Shown here: positions 7,703-16,642 of the stretch, one piece after another | How positions within the stretch are numbered: position 1 is the first letter of the stretch | Layout of the letters: every line of letters begins with the position of its first letter | DNA from: Sphingomonas immobilis | Lineage (GTDB): Bacteria; Pseudomonadota; Alphaproteobacteria; Sphingomonadales; Sphingomonadaceae | Assembly: GCF_030580995.1 (NCBI RefSeq) | Contig: NZ_JAUQSZ010000011.1 | Span: 1-64,000 of the forward strand | Length of the DNA: 64,000 nt | Direction of reading: 5' to 3' | Made by a program: the position numbers and the translations under genes | Notes under the pieces: generated by a model | Told to the model about the DNA's origin: nothing | Databases searched by the model: none | What the model saw: the letters and a program-made list of their open reading frames with translations, nothing else

Positions 7703-9121
7703 TCAGGCCGCCAGGGTTTGCTCCTGGGGGGCCTGAACTTCGTGGGTGCGGTCGGGAATGGTGAGCAGCGTCGCGGGCTGGCCGTCGGCTTGCGTCACCG
7801 CCTGGATCGATCCGCCGAGCAGCTGCGCGAACTTGTAGGCGAGCGCGATCTCGATGCCGGTGCCGCCGTATTTGGTGGCCGAGGTATCGTCGGCATGTTC
7901 GAACATCTCCTCGATGATTGCCGTCGCGCGGGCGGTGCCGCCGGGGGCGAGATCGGTGAAGAGGAAGCGCGCGCCCTCGCCGGGGGTGGCGTCCACGGTG
8001 ATGATCAGCTTGCCGTCCGGGTTGCGCCCGGCGACGCCCGCGACGAGGTGCCGCACGGTCGCGCCCACGGCCGACCAGTCGGTCAGCATCGCCGCCTCGG
8101 CGCCCGGCAGGATGCGGGGTTCGAGCGTGTAGGCGCGGCCGCTGAACAGACCCGCCGCTTCCTCCAGCCAGCCCTCGATCAGCGCGGCCGGTGCATTGCG
8201 GCTGTTGTTGAGCGGCATCTTGCCCGCCTCGATGCGCGAGTAATCGAGAATGTCGTCGATCAGGCTCAGCAGGTTCGATCCGGCGCGGTGGACGTGGCCG
8301 ATGTCGGTGACGGTATCCTCGTCGCCTTCCTCGCTCGCCTCTTCGAGCAGCAGTTGCGAATAACCGATGATGGCGTTGAGCGGCGTGCGCAGCTCATGGC
8401 TCATGCCGGCCACGAAATCGGCCTTGGCGGCGCTCGCCTGGTTGGCGGCGGCGGTCAGGTTGCGGAGGTTGTCGGAGGTCGACACCAGCGAGTTGAGCTC
8501 GCGCTGGAACTCGCGCTGCTCGTGGAACATCTTGGCGAAGTAGAGCGACATCATCGCAAAGTAGATCGCCACCGACGCCATCGAGATCATGCCGATCGTC
8601 TGCAACTGCGCGAGCTGCGTGGCGGGCAGCGGCCAGCCGCTGAAGGCAATGGCGAGGAAGATGGCGGTGCTGCCGAAGATCTGCGCGATCAGGATGTTGC
8701 GCACCCAACCCTGCGGCGGCAGGTAGAGGAACGCCAGCAGCGGGAAGATCAGGATCCACGGCAGGAACGGCGACGCCGTGCCGCCGTAGGCGTAGCAGGC
8801 CCACAGCGCGCAGAAGATCAGGTTCTGCACCGACAGGAAGGCAAGCAACTGGTAGCGCCCGGTCGCGCGCAGCACGAACGGATAGGCCCAGAACAGCAGG
8901 ATCGAGAAGAAGAACACCGCCGCGCGGTAATCGCGCGAAATGTTGGTCGCGACCATGTAGAGCGGGATGGTGTTGCCCAGGATCGGGCCGAACACGTGGC
9001 TCAGCATGAACATGCGCGCGCGGCGATGCGTTTCGGCATTCACCTGCAGCACGGTCGGAATGAAATAGTCGAGGAACGCGCTCAGCCTGAAGCCGCTCCT
9101 CACTGTGTTCACCCCCGTCAT
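7703..9121 (-). CDS. Membrane histidine kinase with degenerate ATPase domain
   Basis: 472 residues. About six membrane helices fill residues 35-195 with almost no periplasmic loop, then a short helix and HisKA with His242 in MSHELRTPLNAIIGYS. The catalytic domain is eroded: the N-box region reads VRHLVAGVAGRNPDG where an NLLSNAxKFT sequence is expected, the G1 box reads FTDLAPGG, and the G2 box reads GGTGIEIAL. It therefore keeps the phosphorylatable His but probably not ATP binding. The membrane region is paralogous to that of the kinase at 9281 (shared FIP start, GGxxSPxLPW, FxYL). It is likely first in the kinase-receiver-PLP enzyme operon. A hydrophobic ligand sensed in the membrane is a reasonable inference. 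Confidence 0.8.
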   Translation of the reverse strand: MTGVNTVRSGFRLSAFLDYFIPTVLQVNAETHRRARMFMLSHVFGPILGNTIPLYMVATNISRDYRAAVFFFSILLFWAYPFVLRATGRYQLLAFLSVQNLIFCALWACYAYGGTASPFLPWILIFPLLAFLYLPPQGWVRNILIAQIFGSTAIFLAIAFSGWPLPATQLAQLQTIGMISMASVAIYFAMMSLYFAKMFHEQREFQRELNSLVSTSDNLRNLTAAANQASAAKADFVAGMSHELRTPLNAIIGYSQLLLEEASEEGDEDTVTDIGHVHRAGSNLLSLIDDILDYSRIEAGKMPLNNSRNAPAALIEGWLEEAAGLFSGRAYTLEPRILPGAEAAMLTDWSAVGATVRHLVAGVAGRNPDGKLIITVDATPGEGARFLFTDLAPGGTARATAIIEEMFEHADDTSATKYGGTGIEIALAYKFAQLLGGSIQAVTQADGQPATLLTIPDRTHEVQAPQEQTLAA

Positions 9122-9280
9122 AAAGTCGTCCCAAGATAATGAGCGGTTCGACTAAAGTCGTAGTTAGCGAACCCTTGATGATGCTTGGTAGCGCGGCTTG
9201 ATTAAGGCTCGGTAAAGCGCGTCGTTCGCCAATTTTTAAGCAACACGGCTTAGCTAGAACGGTGACCGAAGGGGCTCCGA
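9122..9280. promoter_or_regulatory. Divergent promoter region between the two paralogous kinases
   Basis: 159 bases separate two divergently read kinase starts, so both promoters must lie here or inside the genes. Visible elements are TTAAGGCTCGGTAAA (TTAA-N7-TAAA, one mismatch from a CtrA-type TTAA-N7-TTAA site) and an AT-rich TTTTTAAGC stretch nearer the rightward gene. GAAGGGG, 6 bases before ATG 9281, is its ribosome site. No clear -35/-10 pair was identified, and the CtrA reading is weak. Confidence 0.35.
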
Positions 9281-10669
9281 ATGACTAAGTTGCTGTATCG
9301 TCTGATTGATTGGTTCATCCCGGCGGCGATCCAGGAAACCGAATCCGATCGCCTGATGGCGCGCACCTTCGTCATTCTGCACCTGATGGGCCCGCTGATG
9401 GGCCACAGCGTCACCTACTTCCTCTGGCAGACGCCCGCAGGCGCAAGCTGGCAGTTCTGGGTGACCGAGGCGCTGGTCGCCAGCTTCTTCGCGATTCCGC
9501 TCATGCTGCGCGTATTGCGGTCACTACGTATAGCGGCGATGACCTCGGTGCAGCTGCTGGTGGGCCTGAGCCTGTTCGGCTCGTTCTTCTTCGGCGGCAT
9601 CTCGTCGCCGCTCTTGCCGTGGTTCCTCATCGCGATGGTGCTCGGCTTCTTCTACCTGTCCGATTCGATCAAATCGACTTTGGTCGGCGTCAGCGTCCAG
9701 CTTTGCTGCTTCTTCACCGCGCGCATCGTCGTCGGCCATTTCCCGACGCTGCTGGATCCCGACGCGCTGCGCCTCGCCAACACCTTCTCGATCGTTGCGG
9801 CGCTCACCTACATGACGATGCTGTCGCTCTACTATGAGACCGTCATGCGCATCTCGCTCAGCCTTGAGCAGGAGACGATCGACCAGCGCGTCCGTCTTGG
9901 CCAACTGAGCCAGGCGATGGAGGCGGCGGAGCTCGCCAGCAAGCGCAAGTCGATCTTCCTCGCCAAGATGAGCCACGAGCTGCGCACCCCGCTCAACGCC
10001 GTGATCGGCTATGCCGAGATGCTGCGCGAGAATTTCGAGGATCAGCCCGGCAGCGACCGCAAGATGCAGGATCTCGACCGCATCCACGCCGCCGGGCGCC
10101 ATCTGCTCGCGCTCGTCAACGACGTGATCGACCTGTCGTCGATCGAATCGAACCGTCTCGAACTCTCGACGGAAGCCGTCGCCGTGCGCGCGCTGATCGA
10201 CGAGGTGATCGCGACCGCGTCGCCGCTGATCAGCAAGCGCGACAACCGCATGGTCGTGAACATGCCGGAAGAACTCGGCACGCTGGAGCTCGACGCGCTC
10301 AAGGTCCGCCAGTCGCTGCTCAACCTGCTGTCGAACGCGGCGAAATTCACCACCAAGGGCACGATCATGCTCACCGTCCTGCGCCGCACGACGCCGGCCG
10401 GCGACCGCATGCTGCTCGAAGTGACGGACAACGGCATCGGCATCAGCGCCGAGGGGCTCCGCCGCATCTTCGAGGATTTCGGCCAGGCCGAGAACGATAC
10501 GGTCAGCAAGTTCGGCGGCACCGGCCTCGGCCTCGCGCTCACCAAGCGTTTCTGCCAGATGATGGGCGGCACCATCGACGTCCGCTCCGAACGCGGCGTC
10601 GGCACCAGCTTCACCATCGAGATTCCCATGATCGAAGCGGGCGAAATGCGCGCCCTGAAGGCGGCGTAA
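9281..10669 (+). CDS. Membrane histidine kinase, intact paralog
   Basis: 462 residues. About six membrane helices (residues 28-190) share with the kinase at 7703 the FIP start, the GGISSPLLPW motif and the FFYL helix. HisKA follows with His232 in MSHELRTPLNAVIGYA, then a complete ATPase domain: N box LLNLLSNAAKFT, G1 VTDNGIGIS, F box FEDFGQ, G2 FGGTGLGLAL. It should be catalytically competent and, lacking a receiver, must phosphorylate separate regulators. It begins a rightward series that continues, 4 bases on, with a hybrid kinase, then a receiver and a GGDEF-EAL protein. It could supply kinase activity to the degenerate paralog as a heterodimer; that is inference. Confidence 0.87.
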   Translation: MTKLLYRLIDWFIPAAIQETESDRLMARTFVILHLMGPLMGHSVTYFLWQTPAGASWQFWVTEALVASFFAIPLMLRVLRSLRIAAMTSVQLLVGLSLFGSFFFGGISSPLLPWFLIAMVLGFFYLSDSIKSTLVGVSVQLCCFFTARIVVGHFPTLLDPDALRLANTFSIVAALTYMTMLSLYYETVMRISLSLEQETIDQRVRLGQLSQAMEAAELASKRKSIFLAKMSHELRTPLNAVIGYAEMLRENFEDQPGSDRKMQDLDRIHAAGRHLLALVNDVIDLSSIESNRLELSTEAVAVRALIDEVIATASPLISKRDNRMVVNMPEELGTLELDALKVRQSLLNLLSNAAKFTTKGTIMLTVLRRTTPAGDRMLLEVTDNGIGISAEGLRRIFEDFGQAENDTVSKFGGTGLGLALTKRFCQMMGGTIDVRSERGVGTSFTIEIPMIEAGEMRALKAA

Positions 10670-10673
10670 CCGC

Positions 10674-12635
10674 ATGATGATGCAGCATGGCACGAAGCTG
10701 GGCGGTTTGCGCCCGCTTCCCGAACTTCACCAGTCCGCCCGCCGCTCGGCGATGTCGGCGCTGGTGCGGGCGATGGTCATTGTTTTCGCCGTCGCCGCCG
10801 CGATCGGCCTCGTCGCCGCTGCGTTGGTGCCCGCACATGCCGGACTGATCCTCGCCGTGTCGGCCGCGATCGTATTGACCGGCGCGGGCGTCGCGATGGC
10901 GCTGGCGGTGCCGTTGTCGCGCACGATCGGCGACACCTCGGCGCAGCTTGTCGGCCTGCTGCTCAACCAGCCGGGCGTCACCGACGATATCGGGCTTGAG
11001 GCGTTCCACTGGCAGACCGGCCGCGCGCTGAAGCCGGACGAGCTCGCCGCCGACCTCACTCTGCTCGGCAAGCAGATGCGCGCAGTCGAACGGCGCGCGC
11101 GCATGACGATGACCGAGCTGGAGCGGGCGCGCGAACAGGCCAACGAGCAGAACCTCGCCAAGTCGCAATTCCTCGCCAACATGAGCCACGAGCTGCGAAC
11201 GCCGCTCAACGCCATCCTCGGCTATGCGATGCTGCTGCACGAGGACGCGACCGAAACCGGCAACGCCAGCGCCGCGTCCGATCTCGAACGCATCCAGCAG
11301 GCGGGTCGCAACCTGCTCGCGCTGATCAACGACATCCTCGATCTCACCAAGATCGAGGCGGGCAACGCCACGCTCAACCGCAGCGTCATCAACCTGCGCG
11401 ATCTCGCGCAGGGCGCGATCGAGAGCTGCGGCGAGATCATGAACGGCAACGCCGTCGAACTCGTCATCGCGCAGGAAGTCGGCCTGATGATCGGCGACGG
11501 CACCAAGGTCCGTCAGGGCCTGCTCAATCTGCTGTCGAACGCCTTCAAATTCACCAGCGACGGCAAGGTCACGCTGTCGGTCGGCCCGGCGGTCAATGCG
11601 GCGACGCCTTCTGTCACCTTCGCGGTGATCGACACCGGCATCGGCATCGACGCCGAACATCTCGACACCCTGTTCGAGGCGTTCAGCCAAGTCGAGGGCG
11701 GCGCGACGCGGCGCTTCGGCGGCACCGGCCTCGGCCTCGCCATCACGCGCCGTCTCGCGCGCATGATGGGCGGCGACTGCACCGTCGAGAGCGTCAAGGG
11801 CGAAGGCTCGATCTTCCGCCTCACCGTGCCGCTCACCCCGCCGGTCGATGGCCATGCCGAGGACTTGCGCGCGATCCCCTTCACCGCCGACACCGTGCCC
11901 GACCGCACGTCGGAGCGCAGCGTGCTTGTCATCGACGATGACGAGGCCGCGATCGATCTCATGCGCCGCTGGTTCGGCCGCCTGGGCTATGATGTATTCT
12001 CGGCGATCGAGGGCGAGGCGGGTCTCGCCCTTGCGCGGACGCACAAGCCCGATCTGATCCTGCTCGACGCGCTGATGCCGGGCCGCTCGGGGTACGAAAT
12101 CCTTGCCGAGATGCGCGTCGATCCCGTGCTCGAAAAGACGCCGGTCATTCTCATCACCGTGGACGACGACCGCCCGCGTGGCCTCGCCGCCGGTGCCTCG
12201 GACTACCTGCGCAAGCCAGTCACCGAGAGCCAGTTGCGCAGCATCACCGAAGTCTATCGCTCCAAGGCGAGCGGCGACGTGCTCATCATCGAGGATGACG
12301 ACGACGCCGCCGAACTGATCCGCCGCAGCGTGGAGCAGGCCGGCTTCTCGACCAACCGCGCGCCCGATGGGCTCGCCGGCATCGAGATGATCCACACCAG
12401 CAAGCCCGCCGCGATCGTGCTCGATCTCGCCATGCCGCGCCTCGGCGGCTTCGAGGTGATCGAGCGGCTCGCCGCCGACGAGGCGCTGGCGGCGGTGCCG
12501 ATCGTCGTCCTGTCGGGCTGCGACATCTCGCTCAGCCAGCACCGCATGCTGGCGGCGGCTGGCCACCGCTTCTTCACCAAGGGCGTGTCCACCCCGCGCG
12601 AAATTGCGCAGTCGCTGCGGGAGATGGTGGCATGA
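10674..12635 (+). CDS. Hybrid histidine kinase with two C-terminal receiver domains
   Basis: 653 residues: two membrane helices near residues 28-80 with almost no periplasmic part, a linker, HisKA with His172 in MSHELRTPLNAILGY, an ATPase domain with complete N (LLNLLSNAFKFT), G1 (DTGIGID) and G2 (FGGTGLGLAI) boxes, then two receivers. Receiver 1 (about 415-530) has VIDDDEAA and LILLDALMPG; receiver 2 (about 538-653) has IIEDDDDAA and IVLDLAMPRLGG, but its switch-lysine region reads FTKGVST, somewhat atypical. Three adjacent ATGs begin the frame and no strong ribosome site is seen, suggesting coupling to the kinase that ends 4 bases before. The stop overlaps the next start (ATGA). Confidence 0.87.
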   Translation: MMMQHGTKLGGLRPLPELHQSARRSAMSALVRAMVIVFAVAAAIGLVAAALVPAHAGLILAVSAAIVLTGAGVAMALAVPLSRTIGDTSAQLVGLLLNQPGVTDDIGLEAFHWQTGRALKPDELAADLTLLGKQMRAVERRARMTMTELERAREQANEQNLAKSQFLANMSHELRTPLNAILGYAMLLHEDATETGNASAASDLERIQQAGRNLLALINDILDLTKIEAGNATLNRSVINLRDLAQGAIESCGEIMNGNAVELVIAQEVGLMIGDGTKVRQGLLNLLSNAFKFTSDGKVTLSVGPAVNAATPSVTFAVIDTGIGIDAEHLDTLFEAFSQVEGGATRRFGGTGLGLAITRRLARMMGGDCTVESVKGEGSIFRLTVPLTPPVDGHAEDLRAIPFTADTVPDRTSERSVLVIDDDEAAIDLMRRWFGRLGYDVFSAIEGEAGLALARTHKPDLILLDALMPGRSGYEILAEMRVDPVLEKTPVILITVDDDRPRGLAAGASDYLRKPVTESQLRSITEVYRSKASGDVLIIEDDDDAAELIRRSVEQAGFSTNRAPDGLAGIEMIHTSKPAAIVLDLAMPRLGGFEVIERLAADEALAAVPIVVLSGCDISLSQHRMLAAAGHRFFTKGVSTPREIAQSLREMVA

Positions 12636-13138
12636 CCGCTTTCGATCCCAAGCTGACGCAGAAGACCGTCCTCATCATCGATGATGTCGAGGATAACCGC
12701 GCCCTGCTCGACCGTGCGCTGAAGACCAGCGGCTATGCCACCGTCCTCGCCGAAAGCGGGCGCGAGGCCCTGTCGATCCTGTCGCGGCAGACGCCCGACA
12801 TCGTCCTGCTCGACTGGATGATGCCCGAACTCTCCGGGCTGGAGACGCTGCGCGCGATCCGTGAGTTGCACCCGAGCTCCAAGCTGCCGGTCATCATGTG
12901 TACCGCGATGGGCGAGGAGACGTCGGTCGTCAGCGCGCTCGCCGCCGGCGCCGATGATTATATGGTCAAGCCGGTCAGCCTGCCGATCCTGCGGGCGCGC
13001 ATGGCCCGCCACCTCGAACAGCGCGCGGTCATCGACTCGCTCGGCAACGAGAAGGAACGCGCCGAACGCAAGCTGTCGGAGCAGACCAAGGCGATGTTCA
13101 ATACCCCCGGCGGCATCAACCGCTCGGATCTGCATTGA
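12632..13138 (+). CDS. Response regulator with receiver plus C-terminal helix
   Basis: 168 residues. One receiver (about 10-130) with IIDDVEDNR, phospho-Asp in IVLLDWMMPELSG, Thr in IMCTAMG and Lys in MVKPVS, followed by a charged helical tail (EKERAERKLSEQTKAM) without a recognised output domain. Its start overlaps the hybrid kinase stop by 4 bases, and its own stop overlaps the TTG start candidate of the GGDEF-EAL gene, so the three are translationally coupled. It is clearly paralogous to the receiver at 14804 (shared DDxEDNRxLL, LLDWMMPxLSGxE and PIVMCTA-like strings). It may relay phosphate toward the c-di-GMP enzyme; inference. Confidence 0.85.
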   Translation: MTAFDPKLTQKTVLIIDDVEDNRALLDRALKTSGYATVLAESGREALSILSRQTPDIVLLDWMMPELSGLETLRAIRELHPSSKLPVIMCTAMGEETSVVSALAAGADDYMVKPVSLPILRARMARHLEQRAVIDSLGNEKERAERKLSEQTKAMFNTPGGINRSDLH

Positions 13139-14730
13139 TCGGCGCCCTGATGAAGCATCCCCGATCCCTGCGCAGGTCGCTCCACGATCACGGCCCGGCG
13201 CTCGCCGTCGCGGGCGTGGCGGCGGGCGCTCTCGCCAGCATGACCCTGGGCGTGCCGTTGCCGGTATGGCTGCAGGCCGGCGTCGCGTCGGTCGCGATGG
13301 CCTATCCGATGATCAGCGTCGTGCGCGCGCATCGCGAAAGCCGCGCGACGCATCACCTCATCACGACGACGCAGGCGCTGCGCACCAAGCTCGACCGCGA
13401 TCCGCTGACCGGCCTGCTCAACCGCGCCGCCTTCAACGCCGCGCTGGCGGACCTGCCCGCGGCGGCGAACGGCAATGGCCATCTCGTCGTCGTGTTCTTC
13501 GATCTTGATCGCTTCAAGGACGTCAACGACACGCTCGGCCACAAGACCGGCGATCACCTGCTGGTCGAGGTCGCGCAGCGCGCCGGGCTCGTGCTGGGCG
13601 AGGCGCATGCCTTCGCGCGGCTGGGCGGCGACGAATTTGCCGCGATCCTGCCGTGGAGCGACACGCGCCGCCCCGACGATTACGGCCACGCCCTGGTCGA
13701 GGCGATGAACGAGCCCTTCAAGATTGACGGCTGCACGGTCGAGATCGCCGCCTCGGTGGGCATCGCGATTGGTGACGCCGTGCTCGACGATGGCCACGAG
13801 CTGCTGCGCCGCGCCGACGTCGCGATGTACGACGCCAAGGGCTCGCCGCGTGGCGGCTGCCGGATCTACGACGACGTGCTGAGCGGCAAGCAGACGCGCG
13901 AGGGTGTGATCCGCGTCGAGCTCGGCAATGCGCTGGCGGACGGGGCGTTCGAACTCCACTATCAGCCCGTCATCGACGCGCGCACCGGCCGGGTCAGCAG
14001 CGCCGAGGCGCTCCTGCGTCCCAATTTCGCCGCGCTCGGCGACACCACCACCCAGTCGCTGATCGCCATTGCGGAAGCCAGCGGGCAGATCATGCCGTTG
14101 ACCGAGTGGACGCTCGACACCGCGCTGCGGGCGACGCGCGAGCTCGACGGCATGCCGGTCGCGGTCAACATCTCGCCGGTCTATTTCCGTCATCCGGATT
14201 TCGTCCACCGCATCTTCGACAAGCTGCTCGCCGCGCGCGTCCGCCCGGAGCTGTTGACGGTCGAAGTGACCGAGGGCGTGCTGATCGCCGACATCGCCTC
14301 GGCCCGCCATTCGATCTCGCGCCTGCGCGAGATCGGCGTGCGCGTGTTCCTCGACGATTTCGGCACCGGCTATTCCTCGCTCAGCTACCTCCAGCATTTC
14401 GATCTCGACGGGCTGAAGCTCGACAAGTCCTTCCTCAAGGACGTCGGCGATCGGCGCAAGGCGACGCAGATCATCCGCTCGATCATCGATTTCGGCCACA
14501 GCCTCGACATGCGCGTGGTGGTCGAGGGTGTGGAGAGCGACTGGCAGGCGCGCCTGCTGCAACTGCTCGGCTGCGATCTGCTGCAGGGCTACGAACTCGG
14601 CGTGCCGATGCCGCTCAAGGACTTCGTCGCCTTCACCGAGCGCGTCAATGCGCAGGCCGCGCTGGCCGAGGCGGCCGCCGTTCACGTCGGCGACAACGGT
14701 GCGAAGGGGGCGACGGCGCACGCCCCCTGA
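13135..14730 (+). CDS. GGDEF-EAL cyclic di-GMP turnover protein
   Basis: 531 residues from TTG 13135, overlapping the preceding stop; ATG 13150 would shorten it by five. Two hydrophobic segments (about 20-65), then GGDEF (about 80-245) with an intact RLGGDEF site, then EAL (about 260-505) with EALLRP, VNISPVYF, VEVTEG, DDFGTGYSS, LKLDKSF, VVEGVES and LLQGYELG. Both the cyclase and phosphodiesterase signatures look complete, so it could make or degrade c-di-GMP. No RxxD inhibitory site precedes GGDEF. It is the output end of the kinase/receiver series and offers a route from that signal to surface behaviour; the direction of activity is unknown. Confidence 0.87.
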   Translation: MIGALMKHPRSLRRSLHDHGPALAVAGVAAGALASMTLGVPLPVWLQAGVASVAMAYPMISVVRAHRESRATHHLITTTQALRTKLDRDPLTGLLNRAAFNAALADLPAAANGNGHLVVVFFDLDRFKDVNDTLGHKTGDHLLVEVAQRAGLVLGEAHAFARLGGDEFAAILPWSDTRRPDDYGHALVEAMNEPFKIDGCTVEIAASVGIAIGDAVLDDGHELLRRADVAMYDAKGSPRGGCRIYDDVLSGKQTREGVIRVELGNALADGAFELHYQPVIDARTGRVSSAEALLRPNFAALGDTTTQSLIAIAEASGQIMPLTEWTLDTALRATRELDGMPVAVNISPVYFRHPDFVHRIFDKLLAARVRPELLTVEVTEGVLIADIASARHSISRLREIGVRVFLDDFGTGYSSLSYLQHFDLDGLKLDKSFLKDVGDRRKATQIIRSIIDFGHSLDMRVVVEGVESDWQARLLQLLGCDLLQGYELGVPMPLKDFVAFTERVNAQAALAEAAAVHVGDNGAKGATAHAP

Positions 14731-14803
14731 ACCCGTTTCGATGACGGAATATTCAGCCGCCGCTTAAGCAGATGTTATCGGCTTTGCGCTAGGCCCGAGT
14801 CCC

Positions 14804-15217
14804 ATGAGCATCCCGCAATCCCTGCGTGTCGCACCGACGCATCAGCGCGTGCTGATCGTCGACGATATCGAGGACAATCGCGTGTTGCTCGAACGCATCC
14901 TCGCCCGCGCCGGTTACGAGACCGAATCGTGCGATAGCGGCGCCCGCGCACTGCGCCTCATCGGGCTGCGCCGCCCCGATCTCGTCCTGCTCGACTGGAT
15001 GATGCCCGGCCTGTCGGGGATCGAGGTTCTCAAGGTCATCCGCGAGACGCACACGCTGAAGCAGCTTCCCATCGTGATGTGTACCGCGCTCGGCGACCGT
15101 GTTTCGGTGGTCGAGGCCTACGGCGCCGGCGCGAACGACTTCATCCAGAAGCCGGTCGTCCCCAGCAGCCTCGTCGCGCTCGTCCAGCAACACCTCCGCC
15201 GCCCGCTCGCGGCGTAA
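14804..15217 (+). CDS. Single-domain response regulator, paralog of the receiver at 12632
   Basis: 137 residues, a receiver with a short N-terminal extension. IVDDIEDNR, phospho-Asp in LVLLDWMMPGLSG, Thr in IVMCTALG and Lys in IQKPVV are present. No output domain is seen. It is 73 bases after the GGDEF-EAL gene, so it may have its own promoter. The two paralogous receivers bracketing the c-di-GMP gene suggest a local duplication. The gene converges on the efflux operon, leaving only 3 bases between stops. Confidence 0.85.
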   Translation: MSIPQSLRVAPTHQRVLIVDDIEDNRVLLERILARAGYETESCDSGARALRLIGLRRPDLVLLDWMMPGLSGIEVLKVIRETHTLKQLPIVMCTALGDRVSVVEAYGAGANDFIQKPVVPSSLVALVQQHLRRPLAA

Positions 15218-15220
15218 GGC

Positions 15221-16630
15221 TTACGCTGCAGGCGGGGCCTGCCAGCTCCCGCCCAGCGACCGGAACAGATCGACCTGCGCGGCGGCGATGCGCGCGTCCG
15301 ATGCGGCCAGATCGGCATCGGCATCCGCCGCCGTCCGCTCGGCGTCCAGCACGGTGAGGAAGTCGATCGTGCCCTCGCGCTGCCGTGCCCGCGTCACCTT
15401 CGCCGCCCGCTCCGCCCCGTCGCGCGCTGCGACCAGAGCCTGCCGCCGCGCGATCTCGTGCGAATAGTTCGACAGCGCCGTCTCGGTCTCTTCCAGCGCC
15501 TGCAGCACCGTCCCGTCGAACGCGGCGAGCGCACCCCGGCTGTCGGCCTCGGCCCCCGCGATCCGCGCGCGCGCGGCGCTGGTATTGGGGAAGGACCAGT
15601 TGATCAGCGATCCCACCAGCCAGCGGAAGGGACCGCCGCCGAACACGTCGCTGAAGCTGTTGCCGGTCGAGCCGACCGATCCGCCCAGCGAGATGCGTGG
15701 ATAGAGGTCCGCCGTCGCCACGCCGATCCGCGCCGTCGCCGCCGCCAGCCGCCGCTCTGCCGCGCGCACGTCGGGACGGCGCGCGAGCAGGATCCTGCCG
15801 TCGCCCACCGGGATCGGCTGGTCGATATGCGGCGCGTCGCCGCGCGCGCCCGCTTCCGCAGGCAGTTCCTGCGGCGCGCGGCCCGTCAGCGTCGCGAGCC
15901 GGAACAGCGCCGCCTGCCGTTCGGCCTCGATCTGCGGCACCGCCGCCGCGCGCTGGTCGCGCAGCGTCGTGATGCGGATCAGGTCGAGCTTCTCCGAACG
16001 TCCGGCATCGACGCGCTTGCCCGTCACCGTCGTGGAGCGATCGAGCAGATCGACGATGCGCTTCGCCACCGCCAGCCGCTCTGCCGCCGCACCGGCATCG
16101 ACATAGGCGCGGATCGTCTGCGCGACGATCGCCACGCGCACCGCGTCGGCATCGCCCGCCGCTGCGCTGACGTCGCCCTTCGCCGCCTCGATATTCCGAC
16201 GCACGCGGCCCGCCAGGTCGAGTTCGTAGGAGACGTTGAGGCCGAGCGTGAGCTGTTCGGTTTCGCGTTGGCTACCGAAGCTCTGGATCGCGGGCAGGCG
16301 GCCATAGCCGGGCTGCGCGCTGAGCTGCGTCTGCGGGAGCAGGTCGTTGCGCGCGCCCTTCAGGCTCGCCCGCGCCGCATCGAGCCGCGCGACCGCGACG
16401 CGGATGTCGGTATTGGCCTTGAGCGCATCCGCCACCAGCCCATCGAGCACCGGATCGTTGTAGAGCCGCCACCAGCTGTCGTCGGGCGCGGCGGCGGTGA
16501 CGGCGGTGCTGGCGGTGCCGATGAACGGCCCGGCCTGCTTGGGGGTGGGCGTCGAGGCGACGTAGTTCGGCCCGACCGCGCAGGCGGAGAGCGCCAGCGC
16601 CGAGAGCGAAGCGAGCAGTATCTGTTTCAT
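15221..16630 (-). CDS. Outer-membrane efflux lipoprotein (NodT/OprM family)
   Basis: 469 residues. The lipoprotein signal MKQILLASLSALALSAC gives an acylated Cys17, followed by AVGPNY, the family hallmark. Two repeated helical halves form the trimeric TolC-like channel; DDSWWRLYNDPVL and a LARRPDVRAAERRLAAA stretch are diagnostic. It spans outer membrane and periplasm and pairs with an RND pump and a membrane fusion protein. It is the last gene of the operon, 12 bases after the pump gene. Length is normal. Because the pump is interrupted by a stop codon, the channel may now serve other pumps. Confidence 0.9.
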   Translation of the reverse strand: MKQILLASLSALALSACAVGPNYVASTPTPKQAGPFIGTASTAVTAAAPDDSWWRLYNDPVLDGLVADALKANTDIRVAVARLDAARASLKGARNDLLPQTQLSAQPGYGRLPAIQSFGSQRETEQLTLGLNVSYELDLAGRVRRNIEAAKGDVSAAAGDADAVRVAIVAQTIRAYVDAGAAAERLAVAKRIVDLLDRSTTVTGKRVDAGRSEKLDLIRITTLRDQRAAAVPQIEAERQAALFRLATLTGRAPQELPAEAGARGDAPHIDQPIPVGDGRILLARRPDVRAAERRLAAATARIGVATADLYPRISLGGSVGSTGNSFSDVFGGGPFRWLVGSLINWSFPNTSAARARIAGAEADSRGALAAFDGTVLQALEETETALSNYSHEIARRQALVAARDGAERAAKVTRARQREGTIDFLTVLDAERTAADADADLAASDARIAAAQVDLFRSLGGSWQAPPAA

Positions 16631-16642
16631 CTGGTCAGTCCC

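Noticed and set aside
9205..9219. CtrA box (TTAA-N7-TAAA)
   Set aside because: One half is imperfect and such short AT motifs can occur by chance; kept only as a weak note in the promoter entry.
10611..12566. 651-codon leftward frame opposite the hybrid kinase
   Set aside because: The hybrid kinase has complete catalytic motifs; the reverse frame has none.
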